NCBI GenBank assembly: GCA_963786395.1
Contig: CAWAZD010000022.1
Span: 1 to 64,000, forward strand
Direction: 5' to 3'
DNA from: Fen-1301 sp963786395
Lineage (GTDB): Bacteria; Bacteroidota; Ignavibacteria; Ignavibacteriales; Ignavibacteriaceae
Length of the DNA stretch: 64,000 bases
Below the pieces are notes generated by a model, which was given only the letters and a program-made list of their open reading frames with translations, was not told where the DNA came from and made no database searches. A program made the translations under genes and the position numbers. Positions 1 to 7,900 of the stretch are shown piece by piece; the first letter of the stretch is position 1; each line of letters opens with the position of its first letter.

Positions 1-195
1 TGGCTGCAAATTATTGGCTAAAAATTCAGCGCTTCGATTTGCCTATACATCAATTTAAGTGTGGGAAATGAACTCCCCCGACATGTCGCAACATGTCGGG
101 GTCAAACAGCATTTCCCCAATCTACTCCATAGGTCATATCAAAATATATTCTATGCTGAATTTTCTTAACGCCAATAATTTGAGGCCGTTAAATA
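1..195. repeat. Long palindromic repeat element, copy 1 (may extend left of window)
   Basis: The ends are inverted copies of each other: the left end carries caaattattggc and the right end gccaataatttg, followed inward by aaaattcagc and gctgaatttt. The inner arms also pair imperfectly (cctatac-type and gtgggaaatg on the left, catttcccc and ctccatagg on the right). In the centre is a perfect 11-bp stem, ccccgacatgt (76-86) and acatgtcgggg (91-101), with a 4-base loop. Other copies lie at 1289-1402 and 9151-9340. It contains no convincing gene. It could be a MITE-like element, a REP-like hairpin or a structured RNA; the sequence does not decide. Confidence 0.8.
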
Positions 196-240
196 CGGAA
201 GGGGCAAGGAAAAAGGGGAAAGGAAAAAGGAAACCGATAC

Positions 241-873
241 TTATATTGATAAATCCATTTTAAGTTCTCTGGTGAAATGAGCCTGAATCTCCTTTAGTGA
301 AATTTTATATTTAGGTTCTAAATGTCTGATATTTTCATCTGCTATGTCTTCTATGTAGGATAATTGCATGCTAAAGATTTTCTTTGTCATCCCGGGTATG
401 TATTTAACAGAAATTTCAAACATCTCCTGAAGACTAAATTTTTCCTTATTTAAAACATACAAATCATAATAATCCCTGTATTTCGCTCTTAACGAAAGTG
501 TATGGATTTTCATAGCACATAATATGTCAAGATTTGCTGTAAATATATTATTTTCGGATTTAATTCTGTTGTCCTTCAGAATTTCCCAGTTGTTAGCAAA
601 AAATGTTACTTTTATACCGTCTACCAGAATATCGAGCGATTCTTTTGATGCATTAGCTATCTGAACTTTATGGTTTGACGAAATTTTATTTAGTATAGTG
701 TCGGTCTCAATTGGTAGAACTTCTTTCCAGGTGAAGAAATCAAGGTCTTCAGATAAACGGTGATAAAGATATGATGCGAGCGCGCTCCCTCCTACAAATG
801 TAAAATCCGATAACATTTCTAGTTTGGAAATCTCTTTGTAAACAGAATAGGCTTCAGCGGTTAAAAAGTTCAT
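241..873 (-). CDS. AbiEii-like nucleotidyltransferase, toxin-type
   Basis: The protein of about 210 residues has the GGS motif (residues 28-30 from the chosen start) followed by an acidic EDLDFF motif (42-47), as in the AbiEii / MNT-like nucleotidyltransferases that form the toxin half of type IV toxin-antitoxin and abortive-infection systems. I chose the ATG at 873 because AAAGGA lies just upstream; a GTG at 885 is also possible. It overlaps the end of the upstream DUF6922-like gene, so the two are probably co-transcribed. A palindromic repeat copy lies on each side of the pair, which fits a mobile accessory module. The family call is from motifs. Toxin activity and target are not visible in the sequence. 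Confidence 0.7.
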   Translation of the reverse strand: MNFLTAEAYSVYKEISKLEMLSDFTFVGGSALASYLYHRLSEDLDFFTWKEVLPIETDTILNKISSNHKVQIANASKESLDILVDGIKVTFFANNWEILKDNRIKSENNIFTANLDILCAMKIHTLSLRAKYRDYYDLYVLNKEKFSLQEMFEISVKYIPGMTKKIFSMQLSYIEDIADENIRHLEPKYKISLKEIQAHFTRELKMDLSI

Positions 874-1186
874 TAATCCTTTCACCCCTGGTTTTGGAAT
901 GATTTTTAAAGTACAATTTTATTTCTTCATCTTCTGTTGAAATGTCAAATATAAATCTTGCCAGAAAAAAGTTCAGCTTTCTGAATTTTATATCAGGAAG
1001 CAGAGTCTTTTGCCAAATTTCTTTACATGCATCTTTACCAAATTTAGTTAATATTTCTTTAATATCCGCAATATCACCATATTTAAGGATATGCTCAATC
1101 AGCGTACTTTTTTCCCCGGGAATTTCAGAATAACTCCAGAAAATTGCCTTATTGTTTTGATTAATATCTGATTTATCCATTTGCAA
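854..1186 (-). CDS. DUF6922-like partner of the nucleotidyltransferase
   Basis: A 110-residue protein with a FWSYS start region, a central stretch about a 'KYGD' step and a helical tail. This resembles the small DUF6922 proteins that commonly precede AbiEii-type nucleotidyltransferase genes and are presumed antitoxins or regulators. It sits upstream of, and overlaps, the nucleotidyltransferase gene at 241-873, which is the usual order antitoxin then toxin. No clear helix-turn-helix can be read by eye. The family assignment is from memory of sequence style and context, and its function is inferred only. Confidence 0.5.
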   Translation of the reverse strand: MQMDKSDINQNNKAIFWSYSEIPGEKSTLIEHILKYGDIADIKEILTKFGKDACKEIWQKTLLPDIKFRKLNFFLARFIFDISTEDEEIKLYFKNHSKTRGERINELFNR

Positions 1187-1192
1187 AAATAC

Positions 1193-1212
1193 GAAATTTT
1201 AAGATAAATTTC
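1193..1212. promoter_or_regulatory. Inverted repeat upstream of the AbiEii-like pair
   Basis: The arms gaaattt (1193-1199) and aaatttc (1206-1212) form a 7-bp inverted repeat just upstream of the DUF6922-like start codon at 1186. Self-regulated toxin-antitoxin operons usually carry an operator in this place. The repeat is short and AT-rich, so it could be chance. Confidence 0.25.
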
Positions 1213-1288
1213 TCCACTATTCCCTTCCACTATTAATTTCCTGATTGAAGTATAATGAATATCTATTCGCCCTTTTCTTTGAAGAAAA

Positions 1289-1402
1289 CGCTTCGATTTG
1301 CCTATACATCAATTTAAGTGTGGGAAATGAACTCCATAGGTCATATCAAAATATATTCTATGCTGAATTTTCTTAACGCCAATAATTTGAGGCCGTTAAA
1401 TA
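1289..1402. repeat. Palindromic repeat element, copy 2, internally deleted
   Basis: The sequence matches copy 1 from its gcttcgatttgcc segment to the right end but lacks the outer left arm and the central hairpin. The missing centre is 52 bases, and in copy 1 it is bounded by the direct repeat actcc (72-76 and 124-128), of which copy 2 keeps one. That is the footprint of a slippage or recombination deletion across short direct repeats. Confidence 0.75.
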
Positions 1403-1427
1403 TGAACACTAACTCAGAATGACAAGG

Positions 1428-2555
1428 TCAGGTTATGTAGAACTCCAATATTTTTTCCGATATGTATTTCACTTCTTCAAGTGTAAGCTGGTAATATAAT
1501 GGCAGCCTTAATAAACAATCTGTGTATTTATCCGAGTTCTCTAATCTTCTGCCGTCGTGTTTTTCTTTGTAATAAGGAGATTTGTGTAATGACAAATAAT
1601 GGAATATTGCCAATATTTTATTTTCCTTTAAATAAGATATTAACCTTGTCCGTTCTTCCAATGATTTGCAAACCACATAAAACATGTGCGCATTATTTGT
1701 AGCATAATCAGGAATAGCGGGTAATGTAAAACAACCCTTTTCCTGAAGAGGATTTAAATATTTGAAATAAGTATTCCAAATCTCCTTCCTTTTCTCCTGA
1801 ATGATATCCAGATTTTCTAATTGAGCATATAAAAAAGCAGCAAGCATATCCGATAAAAGAAATGATGATCCTATATCTACCCACCCATACTTATCAACTT
1901 CACCACGAAAAAATGCGGAACGGTTTGTCCCTTTTTCCCTTATGATTTCCGCTCGTTTCACAAATACCGGGTCATTAATAACAATCATCCCCCCTTCACC
2001 GCAGCAAATATTTTTTGTTTCATGAAAAGAAAATGTGGCTAAATGCCCTATGCTCCCCAAAGGTCTGCCTTTATAATATGAATCAATTGCCTGTGCGGCA
2101 TCTTCTACAACATACAATTTATTCTTTTCCGCTATCGACATGATTTTATCCATATCGCATGCTATCCCCGCATAATGGACAACTATAATCGCCTTTGTCC
2201 TTGGTGTAATTAATGCCTCTAGAGTATCGGCATCAATATTAGGATTTTCTTTTTTACTATCGGCAAATACAATTTTTGCTCCTCTTAAAACAAATGCATT
2301 TACTGTGGAAACAAATGTATAAGAAGGTGCGATTATTTCATCTCCTTCCTTAATATCAAGTAATATCGCGCACATTTCTAACGCATCAGTGCATGAGTTT
2401 GTAAGGAGTACTTTCCTGAATTTATATTTATCCTCAAAATATTTATTACATTTTAATGAATAAATGCCATCCCCGGAAATTTTTCCGGAGTTAACCGATT
2501 CCTGAATGTATTCAATTTCCTTACCCGTAATATGGGGCTTGTTAAAAACAATCAT
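1428..2555 (-). CDS. wecE: dTDP-4-amino-4,6-dideoxygalactose transaminase (WecE/RffA type)
   Basis: This is a PLP-dependent sugar aminotransferase of the DegT/DnrJ/EryC1/StrS family. The N-terminus MIVFNKP, the segments VLLTNSCTDALEM and APSYTFVSTVNAFVLRGAK, and the lysine segment FSFHETKN (Lys near residue 180) closely follow the E. coli WecE pattern, which makes dTDP-4-amino-4,6-dideoxygalactose (dTDP-Fuc4N). An ATG at 2570 is in frame, but the ATG at 2555 overlaps the stop of the upstream gene as ATGA and gives the family N-terminus, so I chose it. It follows a WecD-like acetyltransferase gene, which would act on this enzyme's product. Length (375 residues) is normal. The substrate is inferred from similarity. 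Confidence 0.85.
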   Translation of the reverse strand: MIVFNKPHITGKEIEYIQESVNSGKISGDGIYSLKCNKYFEDKYKFRKVLLTNSCTDALEMCAILLDIKEGDEIIAPSYTFVSTVNAFVLRGAKIVFADSKKENPNIDADTLEALITPRTKAIIVVHYAGIACDMDKIMSIAEKNKLYVVEDAAQAIDSYYKGRPLGSIGHLATFSFHETKNICCGEGGMIVINDPVFVKRAEIIREKGTNRSAFFRGEVDKYGWVDIGSSFLLSDMLAAFLYAQLENLDIIQEKRKEIWNTYFKYLNPLQEKGCFTLPAIPDYATNNAHMFYVVCKSLEERTRLISYLKENKILAIFHYLSLHKSPYYKEKHDGRRLENSDKYTDCLLRLPLYYQLTLEEVKYISEKILEFYIT

Positions 2556-3289
2556 TTCTTTTCTAACCATAAGTGATAAACATTTGTAATATTTTTTAAT
2601 TTAAACCCCTGCGCTTCATAAAATCCGCAGGCAACTTTGTTTGCTTTCTGTGTGTTCACTATAACTTCGGAAATACCCTTCTCCTTTGTCTTTGAAAAAA
2701 CTGCTTGTATCAATTTCTTACCGACTGACTTGCCCCTTGCATTTTCATCAACTGCCAATAATCCTATAGCACTATTATTTGCTTCGTACCTTAAAGTAAC
2801 CAACCCCAGTTCTTCCTCTTCTTCTAAAAATACCATCACATCATTTGCAATTTCTTTTTTAACAGAGTTTTTAATCCACAAGCTGTATAAACTGAGATAT
2901 TCTTCATTTTTAAAGTTCTTATCCAATTTAAATCTGGAATATATTGAGCTTTGAATTGCAAGACTGTTTAACTTTTCAGAAATTTCAGTTTTATAATAAT
3001 CTTTTACTTCTTCCGGCTTAATAAATTTATCTTCAGGATTTAATATCCTTCCATATTTTATTTTTTGATCTACCAGTTTTCCCCCGTTTTTAAGGGCTTC
3101 TGCAATTGTATCGTTATCTTCCGGGTCTATAAACCAATAAGCCAGTTTAATATTATCCTGTTTTAATTTTAGAATTAAATTATCCGCTTCTTTAATGTTT
3201 TTGGCACTTATTTGAATGCTTGCAACCTGATAACCAAAAGTCTTAGTATCCCAGTCTAATATTTTTATCGATTCATTTCTGAGTATCAA
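2552..3289 (-). CDS. wecD: GNAT acetyltransferase, WecD/RffC-like (dTDP-fucosamine acetyltransferase)
   Basis: The 245-residue protein ends in a GNAT domain: a GLLAVDENARGKSVGKKL segment (acetyl-CoA pyrophosphate loop, near residue 180) and the late segment VACGFYEAQGFK. The middle part with SRFKLD and LWIKNSVK resembles WecD, which N-acetylates dTDP-Fuc4N. It sits directly before the WecE-type transaminase gene with a 4-base overlap, so the two would give dTDP-Fuc4NAc for a surface glycan. The start appears to be TTG at 3289, preceded by AGGA; it overlaps the upstream glycosyltransferase gene by 17 bases. The acetyltransferase call is firm; the exact substrate is inferred from the neighbour. 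Confidence 0.75.
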   Translation of the reverse strand: MILRNESIKILDWDTKTFGYQVASIQISAKNIKEADNLILKLKQDNIKLAYWFIDPEDNDTIAEALKNGGKLVDQKIKYGRILNPEDKFIKPEEVKDYYKTEISEKLNSLAIQSSIYSRFKLDKNFKNEEYLSLYSLWIKNSVKKEIANDVMVFLEEEEELGLVTLRYEANNSAIGLLAVDENARGKSVGKKLIQAVFSKTKEKGISEVIVNTQKANKVACGFYEAQGFKLKNITNVYHLWLEKK

Positions 3290-4553
3290 ATAATTCCTTT
3301 AAATTATTATTATAGAATAGCTCCTTAGACATTATTTCCTTACCAAATATTTCACAGTTCTTACGCATGTTTAAATAATCAGTTTCATTCAGATTTAAAA
3401 TATAGTAAAGCCCTTTTGCAAAATCTATTGCATCTTTTAGTATTGCACGGTAACCTGTTTTTCCAGTTTCTACTAAATCGTTAGCCACTCCAACATTGTC
3501 AAAGGCTACTACCGGTGTACCGCATAAAATGGATTCATTAATCATCATAGGCCCCGAATCTTCAATTGAGGGACACGCGAAAACATCTGAAGCACAATAT
3601 GCATTACATAACGCTTCATCTGATTTTAATTCTCCTGCGTATATATATTTAAATGGCAGATCTTTAATAATATCACCAGCTTTTTTGCCAGCTATAAATA
3701 ATAACACTTCATCTTTTTGCACCTTCTCTCTTAATGCCGTTAGTGAATCCAATAAATATTTCAGTCCTTTACGCTCTTCAAAAAAATGCGATGAGGCAAT
3801 AAATATCACTTTTGCATCCACCGGTATTGAGAAATATTCTCTTGCCGATTTCTTATCAACCGGTTTAAATACTCCTGAATTTATGGGTAATAATATTTTT
3901 TTGTATCGGAAATTCCTGAAGGAACTTTGTAATAGCTGTTTTTCAAGAATAGTTGTGGGCGGAATAAAAGTTAATGCTTCCTTAAATAAATTCTGCTGCT
4001 TGAATTCTAAATTAGTAAAGGCAATTTTCTTGTTAGAAATATTTTCATTTTCCAGGGCGGGACAATTGACGCACCCTTTTGTATATCCCAAACAATCCCA
4101 GGCATAATGACATCCGCCTGTCAACGGACCCATATCGGTTAAAACCCAAAATATAGGTGCGTTTGTTAATTCGTGCAGTTCCTTAATGTTTTTAGCATTT
4201 ATAAAATCACTGATCCAAAAAAGGACTATCGCGTCCGGCTTAAATGGTACTTTTTCCAATATAGCTTTGGTTTCAAATATATTCGTTGTTTCATCAGTTG
4301 CGTAGAAATTGTATTTCGGAATTGTATTAAGTTCTTTTTTATTCCCGGTAATTTTTTTGATCTTTTGTATAAACCGGTAAAACAGATTTGTTTTGAAATG
4401 GAATCCAATTACGTCTTTATCTTTTGAAAATTTATCTAATACCAAAAGGGCTGATGTATGACCATTCTCCTTGAAAAATTGGTGGTAGCGGTAGGCTAAA
4501 CTTCCTGCCCCCCCTATATCTGTTAAAGTAATATTTAAAATGTTTTTTTTCAC
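3273..4553 (-). CDS. Family GT4 glycosyltransferase
   Basis: A 426-residue GT-B fold glycosyltransferase. The C-terminal half has the GT4 signature: ASSHFFEERKGLKYLLDSL, then LFIAGKK, and the sugar-nucleotide binding stretch EDSGPMMINESILCGTPVVA with the E-x7-E spacing. A cysteine-rich segment (GGCHYAWDC...GCVNCP) around residue 145-165 is seen in some polysaccharide GT4 enzymes. The start is GTG at 4553 with no clear ribosome binding site, seven bases after the flippase stop. It lies in a minus-strand run flippase - glycosyltransferase - WecD - WecE, so it probably adds a sugar to an O-antigen-like or capsule repeat unit. The donor and acceptor cannot be read from the sequence. Confidence 0.85.
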   Translation of the reverse strand: MKKNILNITLTDIGGAGSLAYRYHQFFKENGHTSALLVLDKFSKDKDVIGFHFKTNLFYRFIQKIKKITGNKKELNTIPKYNFYATDETTNIFETKAILEKVPFKPDAIVLFWISDFINAKNIKELHELTNAPIFWVLTDMGPLTGGCHYAWDCLGYTKGCVNCPALENENISNKKIAFTNLEFKQQNLFKEALTFIPPTTILEKQLLQSSFRNFRYKKILLPINSGVFKPVDKKSAREYFSIPVDAKVIFIASSHFFEERKGLKYLLDSLTALREKVQKDEVLLFIAGKKAGDIIKDLPFKYIYAGELKSDEALCNAYCASDVFACPSIEDSGPMMINESILCGTPVVAFDNVGVANDLVETGKTGYRAILKDAIDFAKGLYYILNLNETDYLNMRKNCEIFGKEIMSKELFYNNNLKELFDTQK

Positions 4554-4559
4554 TGTTAA

Positions 4560-5930
4560 TTATTTGTCCCAGATTCCAAATGCTTTTTTTTCTATCAACT
4601 TTTTATACTGTAGTGGATACACAAATCCACTGAATAAAGCTAAGATAACATTAGCAAGTAAAACGCCGTTAATCCCCATCCATTTTCCTAAAAAAAGTGC
4701 AAGCGGTATATTTAGCAATGCGGCTATAATTCCAAGATAAAGTTGGAGTTTAATTTTTCCAACACCGTTTAGGAAATATGAAAATATTCCATTCCATGTG
4801 TTAAGAAGAATCCAGATTAATGATAATACGGAAATTGAAAAAGGAATATATATTTTGTCACCTACCCATATTTTATATAAGTAGTTAGAAAATACCAGCA
4901 TTACAATGCTTCCCAAAGCCATAATTACCCATAATTTCATGAGCTTATTCATAATATTATGGACCCACTCAAAATCGAGTTTTGTCCAGGCTTCAGTAAA
5001 CGCACTCCAGAATGGACCCACTATTATGAAAAAGCACATCATCAAAACGCTGAAATATTTAAAGGCTACATTATATGACGCGACCATTTCGGGACCAAAT
5101 AATTGTGAAATAATAATATTATTTGTCTGATATAATAATATAGCCGCTATCTGAATTATAAAAAATTTAGCCCCTAATTGGAACAGATCATTTGCTTTTC
5201 TAAAATCGACAAACTTTATTGAGGGACTGTATGGTTTTAGTTTTCCCCTGAAAAACCAGATTGTACAAATTGCTAAAACAACCGGTGAGACATAACAATA
5301 AATTAATCCGAATAAAAGAAGTGAACTTCCGCTTACCCGTGTTAAGATATAAATAAATAGTAATGAAATTGATTTGCCGATTAAATCAAGTAGAGCACTT
5401 TTAGCGGGCTGCTGATCAGCGCTGAGTATAACTGAAATTAGGTTTAGTACAAAAGTCATTCCGAATGAAGTAAATACTACAATTGCTAACCGGCTGAGTT
5501 CCATTTTCAATTTAGGATCATTGCCGGCATTTAAAATAATACCCCAATCAAGGAAATTGTTGATAATATAGAAAAGTATCAGAACAATGCAGATTATTAT
5601 AAACAGCACTGCGTAGGTTGTGCTTACGTAGGTTTTGGCAAGTTTATGGTTTCCCAGGGCTAATGCTTCGGCAAATCTGTTTCTAAGTCCATTCCCCAAA
5701 CCGATATCAAAAAACCCAAACCACGCGATAAGTGAGGTTAACGTTATCCAGATTCCGTATTTTGTGGGGCTTAGATAATTTATTGTCAAAGGGACAAATA
5801 TAAGACCAACTACGATATTAAGTCCTTTAATAAAAAATGATGCCGCTATATTTCTCCTGGCACGATTAGTACGTTCGTGTCCTTTTCCAAGACCCAATAA
5901 ATTTTTAAGCAGTAAGGTTTGTTTATTCAT
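4560..5930 (-). CDS. Polysaccharide flippase, Wzx/MATE-like
   Basis: A 456-residue integral membrane protein with about 12 to 14 hydrophobic segments, beginning after a basic N-terminus (ERTNRARRNIAASFF). The pattern GLIFVPLTINYLSPTKYGIWITLTS near residue 40-65 is typical of Wzx-type lipid-linked oligosaccharide flippases of the MOP exporter superfamily. It is the first gene of the minus-strand glycan run (flippase, GT4, WecD, WecE) and diverges from the wbpA-like gene. The likely role is moving undecaprenyl-linked repeat units across the inner membrane. No Wzy polymerase can be recognised in the window. Confidence 0.8.
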   Translation of the reverse strand: MNKQTLLLKNLLGLGKGHERTNRARRNIAASFFIKGLNIVVGLIFVPLTINYLSPTKYGIWITLTSLIAWFGFFDIGLGNGLRNRFAEALALGNHKLAKTYVSTTYAVLFIIICIVLILFYIINNFLDWGIILNAGNDPKLKMELSRLAIVVFTSFGMTFVLNLISVILSADQQPAKSALLDLIGKSISLLFIYILTRVSGSSLLLFGLIYCYVSPVVLAICTIWFFRGKLKPYSPSIKFVDFRKANDLFQLGAKFFIIQIAAILLYQTNNIIISQLFGPEMVASYNVAFKYFSVLMMCFFIIVGPFWSAFTEAWTKLDFEWVHNIMNKLMKLWVIMALGSIVMLVFSNYLYKIWVGDKIYIPFSISVLSLIWILLNTWNGIFSYFLNGVGKIKLQLYLGIIAALLNIPLALFLGKWMGINGVLLANVILALFSGFVYPLQYKKLIEKKAFGIWDK

Positions 5931-5994
5931 TTGTGCCTAAAATTACAGAAATTTATTCTAAAATTCTCTCATTAAGAAAGAAAATACGCTGCAT

Positions 5995-6021
5995 GGATTC
6001 CCGCCTTCGCGGGAATGACAT
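5995..6021. repeat. REP-like hairpin, family GGAT..CCCG/CGGG..ATGACA
   Basis: The arms attcccgc (5997-6004) and gcgggaat (6009-6016) enclose a 4-base loop and are followed by gaca. Similar hairpins with the same trailing ATGACA-type flank occur near 7695-7726 and 57386-57111 region (57386-57411), all intergenic. Confidence 0.65.
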
Positions 6022-6057
6022 TCGGGATTTCAAAAGTACTAATGGTTTATTGTTTTT

Positions 6058-6114
6058 CCAATCATTCCACTAATCCATTATTCCACTAATCCATTTATCC
6101 ATCATTCCATCGCC
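6058..6114. repeat. Degenerate short tandem repeat
   Basis: The phrase attccactaatccatt recurs with small changes between about 6062 and 6110, as a degenerate repeat with units of 8 to 16 bases. It lies between the divergent flippase and wbpA-like genes. I see no further signal in it. Confidence 0.5.
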
Positions 6115-6216
6115 TCATTTCTCTGCATAATTCTTATAAATTGTACTCTATTTTATTTCCACTTTCACTGCATTTACATATATTTGAGTCCATTTAATAA
6201 TTTGAGGTGCGGTTAT

Positions 6217-7586
6217 ATGGATCTTTTAGGCAAAATTCAGAACAAATCAGCAGTCGTCGGTATAATTGGTCTTGGCTATGTCGGTTTACCATTAGGACTT
6301 GAGTTCGCCACTAAAAAATTTAAGGTTATCGGTTTTGATCTTGATCAGTCTAAAATAGATTTTCTTTCCAGGGGCAAAACCTATATTAAACATATCAGTT
6401 CTGACCGTATTAAAAAAGCCTGCATCGATGATGGTAATTTTACTTCTACAACTGATTTTTCCCGCCTGCCTGAAGCAGATGCACTTATAATTTGCGTACC
6501 TACCCCCCTAAATGAGCACCGGGAACCTGATATGTCATATATTGTAAATACTTCACTTATGATTCAAAAATATCTCAGGAAAGGACATTTTGTTTCTCTT
6601 GAATCAACTACATATCCCGGCACAACAGATGAAATTCTCTTGCCCATGTTTGAAAATGCACCTTTGGTGCAAGAGTAAAAGTAGAAAAGGTAAAAGTTGA
6701 AAGTGAGGAAATTAAAAAGTTTGTAGTAGGAGAGGATTTTTATCTGGCGTTCTCACCTGAAAGAGAGGATCCGAATAACGCGCATTATAATACCTCCACT
6801 ATTCCTAAAGTCGTTGGCGGAGTTACTCCAAAATGTCTTGAAATTGCTCAGGCATTATACAACCATGTAATTGTAAAAACTGTTCCTGTAAGTTCCACCC
6901 GTGCAGCCGAAGCAACCAAAATTGTTGAAAATGTTTACCGCTCAGTAAATATTGCTCTTATGAATGAATTGAAAATGGTTTTTGACCGTATGGATATTGA
7001 TGTCTGGGAAGTTATTGAAGCAGCTTCAACAAAACCTTTCGGGTTTCATCCTTTTTATCCCGGCCCCGGACTCGGTGGTCATTGTATTCCTATCGATCCT
7101 TTTTATCTTACCTGGAAAGCACGTGAATTTGAAATTAATACAAAGTTTATTGAGCTAGCCGGTGAGATAAATACATTCCAGCCCTACTATGTTGTTGAAC
7201 GTACAATGGAAGCATTGAATTCATATAAAAAATCCATTAATGGATGCCGCCTGCTTATACTTGGAGCTTCTTATAAAAAAGATATCGATGATATGAGGGA
7301 ATCTCCTTCACTAAAACTTATTGAGATTTTCAGAGAGAAGGGTGCCGAAGTCGATTATAATGATCCTTATATCTCTAAACTTCCTAAAACAAGGAAATAT
7401 GATTTCGATATGAGTTCCGTTGAACTTACCAAAGAAAATATCGCGGGTTATGACCTGATTGTATTATCAACTGATCATACTGATTACGATTATAAATTCC
7501 TGGCTGATAACGCGAAATTAATAATCGACTCACGTAATGCCTTCGGTAAACACGGCATTAAACGGGATAATATTTTTAAAGCATAA
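6217..7586 (+). pseudogene. wbpA: UDP-N-acetylglucosamine 6-dehydrogenase (WbpA-type), frameshifted
   Basis: The ATG at 6217 follows GAGGTG and gives the N-terminal NAD-binding segment VVGIIGLGYVGLPLG. The later parts match the UDP-sugar dehydrogenase family, including STRAAEATKIVENVYRSVN, the catalytic segment PGLGGHCIPIDPFY (catalytic Cys) and LGASYKKDIDDMRESPS, closest in style to WbpA, which oxidises UDP-GlcNAc to UDP-GlcNAcA. The first frame stops at 6676-6678, and the second frame carries on from about 6663. At the join lies a purine-rich stretch (about 6670-6720) that would encode roughly 19 extra residues such as VKVEKVKVES not expected in the family. The gene is therefore broken here, by an insertion plus frameshift or by sequence error. 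Confidence 0.8.
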
Positions 7587-7617
7587 CTCATTTCCTTTAT
7601 CATCCCTGCCATTATAG

Positions 7618-7726
7618 CCCAGGCATTTATGCCTGGGATTATTTAATAAAATTTTCAATAATAAGGGGATTCATCCCCTTTCCACGAAGCATTTTGTCAT
7701 CCCCGACCGCAGTTAATCGGGGATCC
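7618..7726. repeat. Intergenic cluster of short palindromes
   Basis: Three hairpins follow each other: cccaggcatttatgcctggg (7618-7637), aaggggattcatcccctt (7663-7680), and a REP-like hairpin with ccccga (7701-7706) and tcgggga (7718-7724) preceded by gtcat. The first two palindrome types also occur at 12361-12567, 18242-18393 and, decayed, after 53318. The cluster lies downstream of the wbpA-like gene and may also act in termination. Confidence 0.75.
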
Positions 7727-7799
7727 CATTAAAACTTTGAAACCTTGAGTGCCTTCCCGTCCCGATTGATCGAGAGGAATTGAATAAATTATAGTATGC

Positions 7800-7900
7800 T
7801 TGAAGTACCTTTGCCGTACCAAAGTAGATCAATCGCCGTACCGTTGAAGTACCTTTGCCGTACCCCTGAAGTACTAAACAAGTATTAAGAAGGCTTTAAG
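7800..7900. repeat. Direct repeats with core gaagtacc
   Basis: A 21-bp sequence beginning ttgaagtacctttgccgta occurs at 7800-7820 and 7844-7864, with shorter copies of gaagtac near 7868 and 7891. The last copy lies inside the 3' end of the adjacent membrane transferase gene, whose final codons therefore come from repeat-like sequence. Confidence 0.6.

Noticed and set aside
6640..6730. Programmed ribosomal frameshift in the wbpA-like gene
   Set aside because: No slippery heptamer with a following structure is visible, the family is not known to use one, and extra non-family codons lie at the join.
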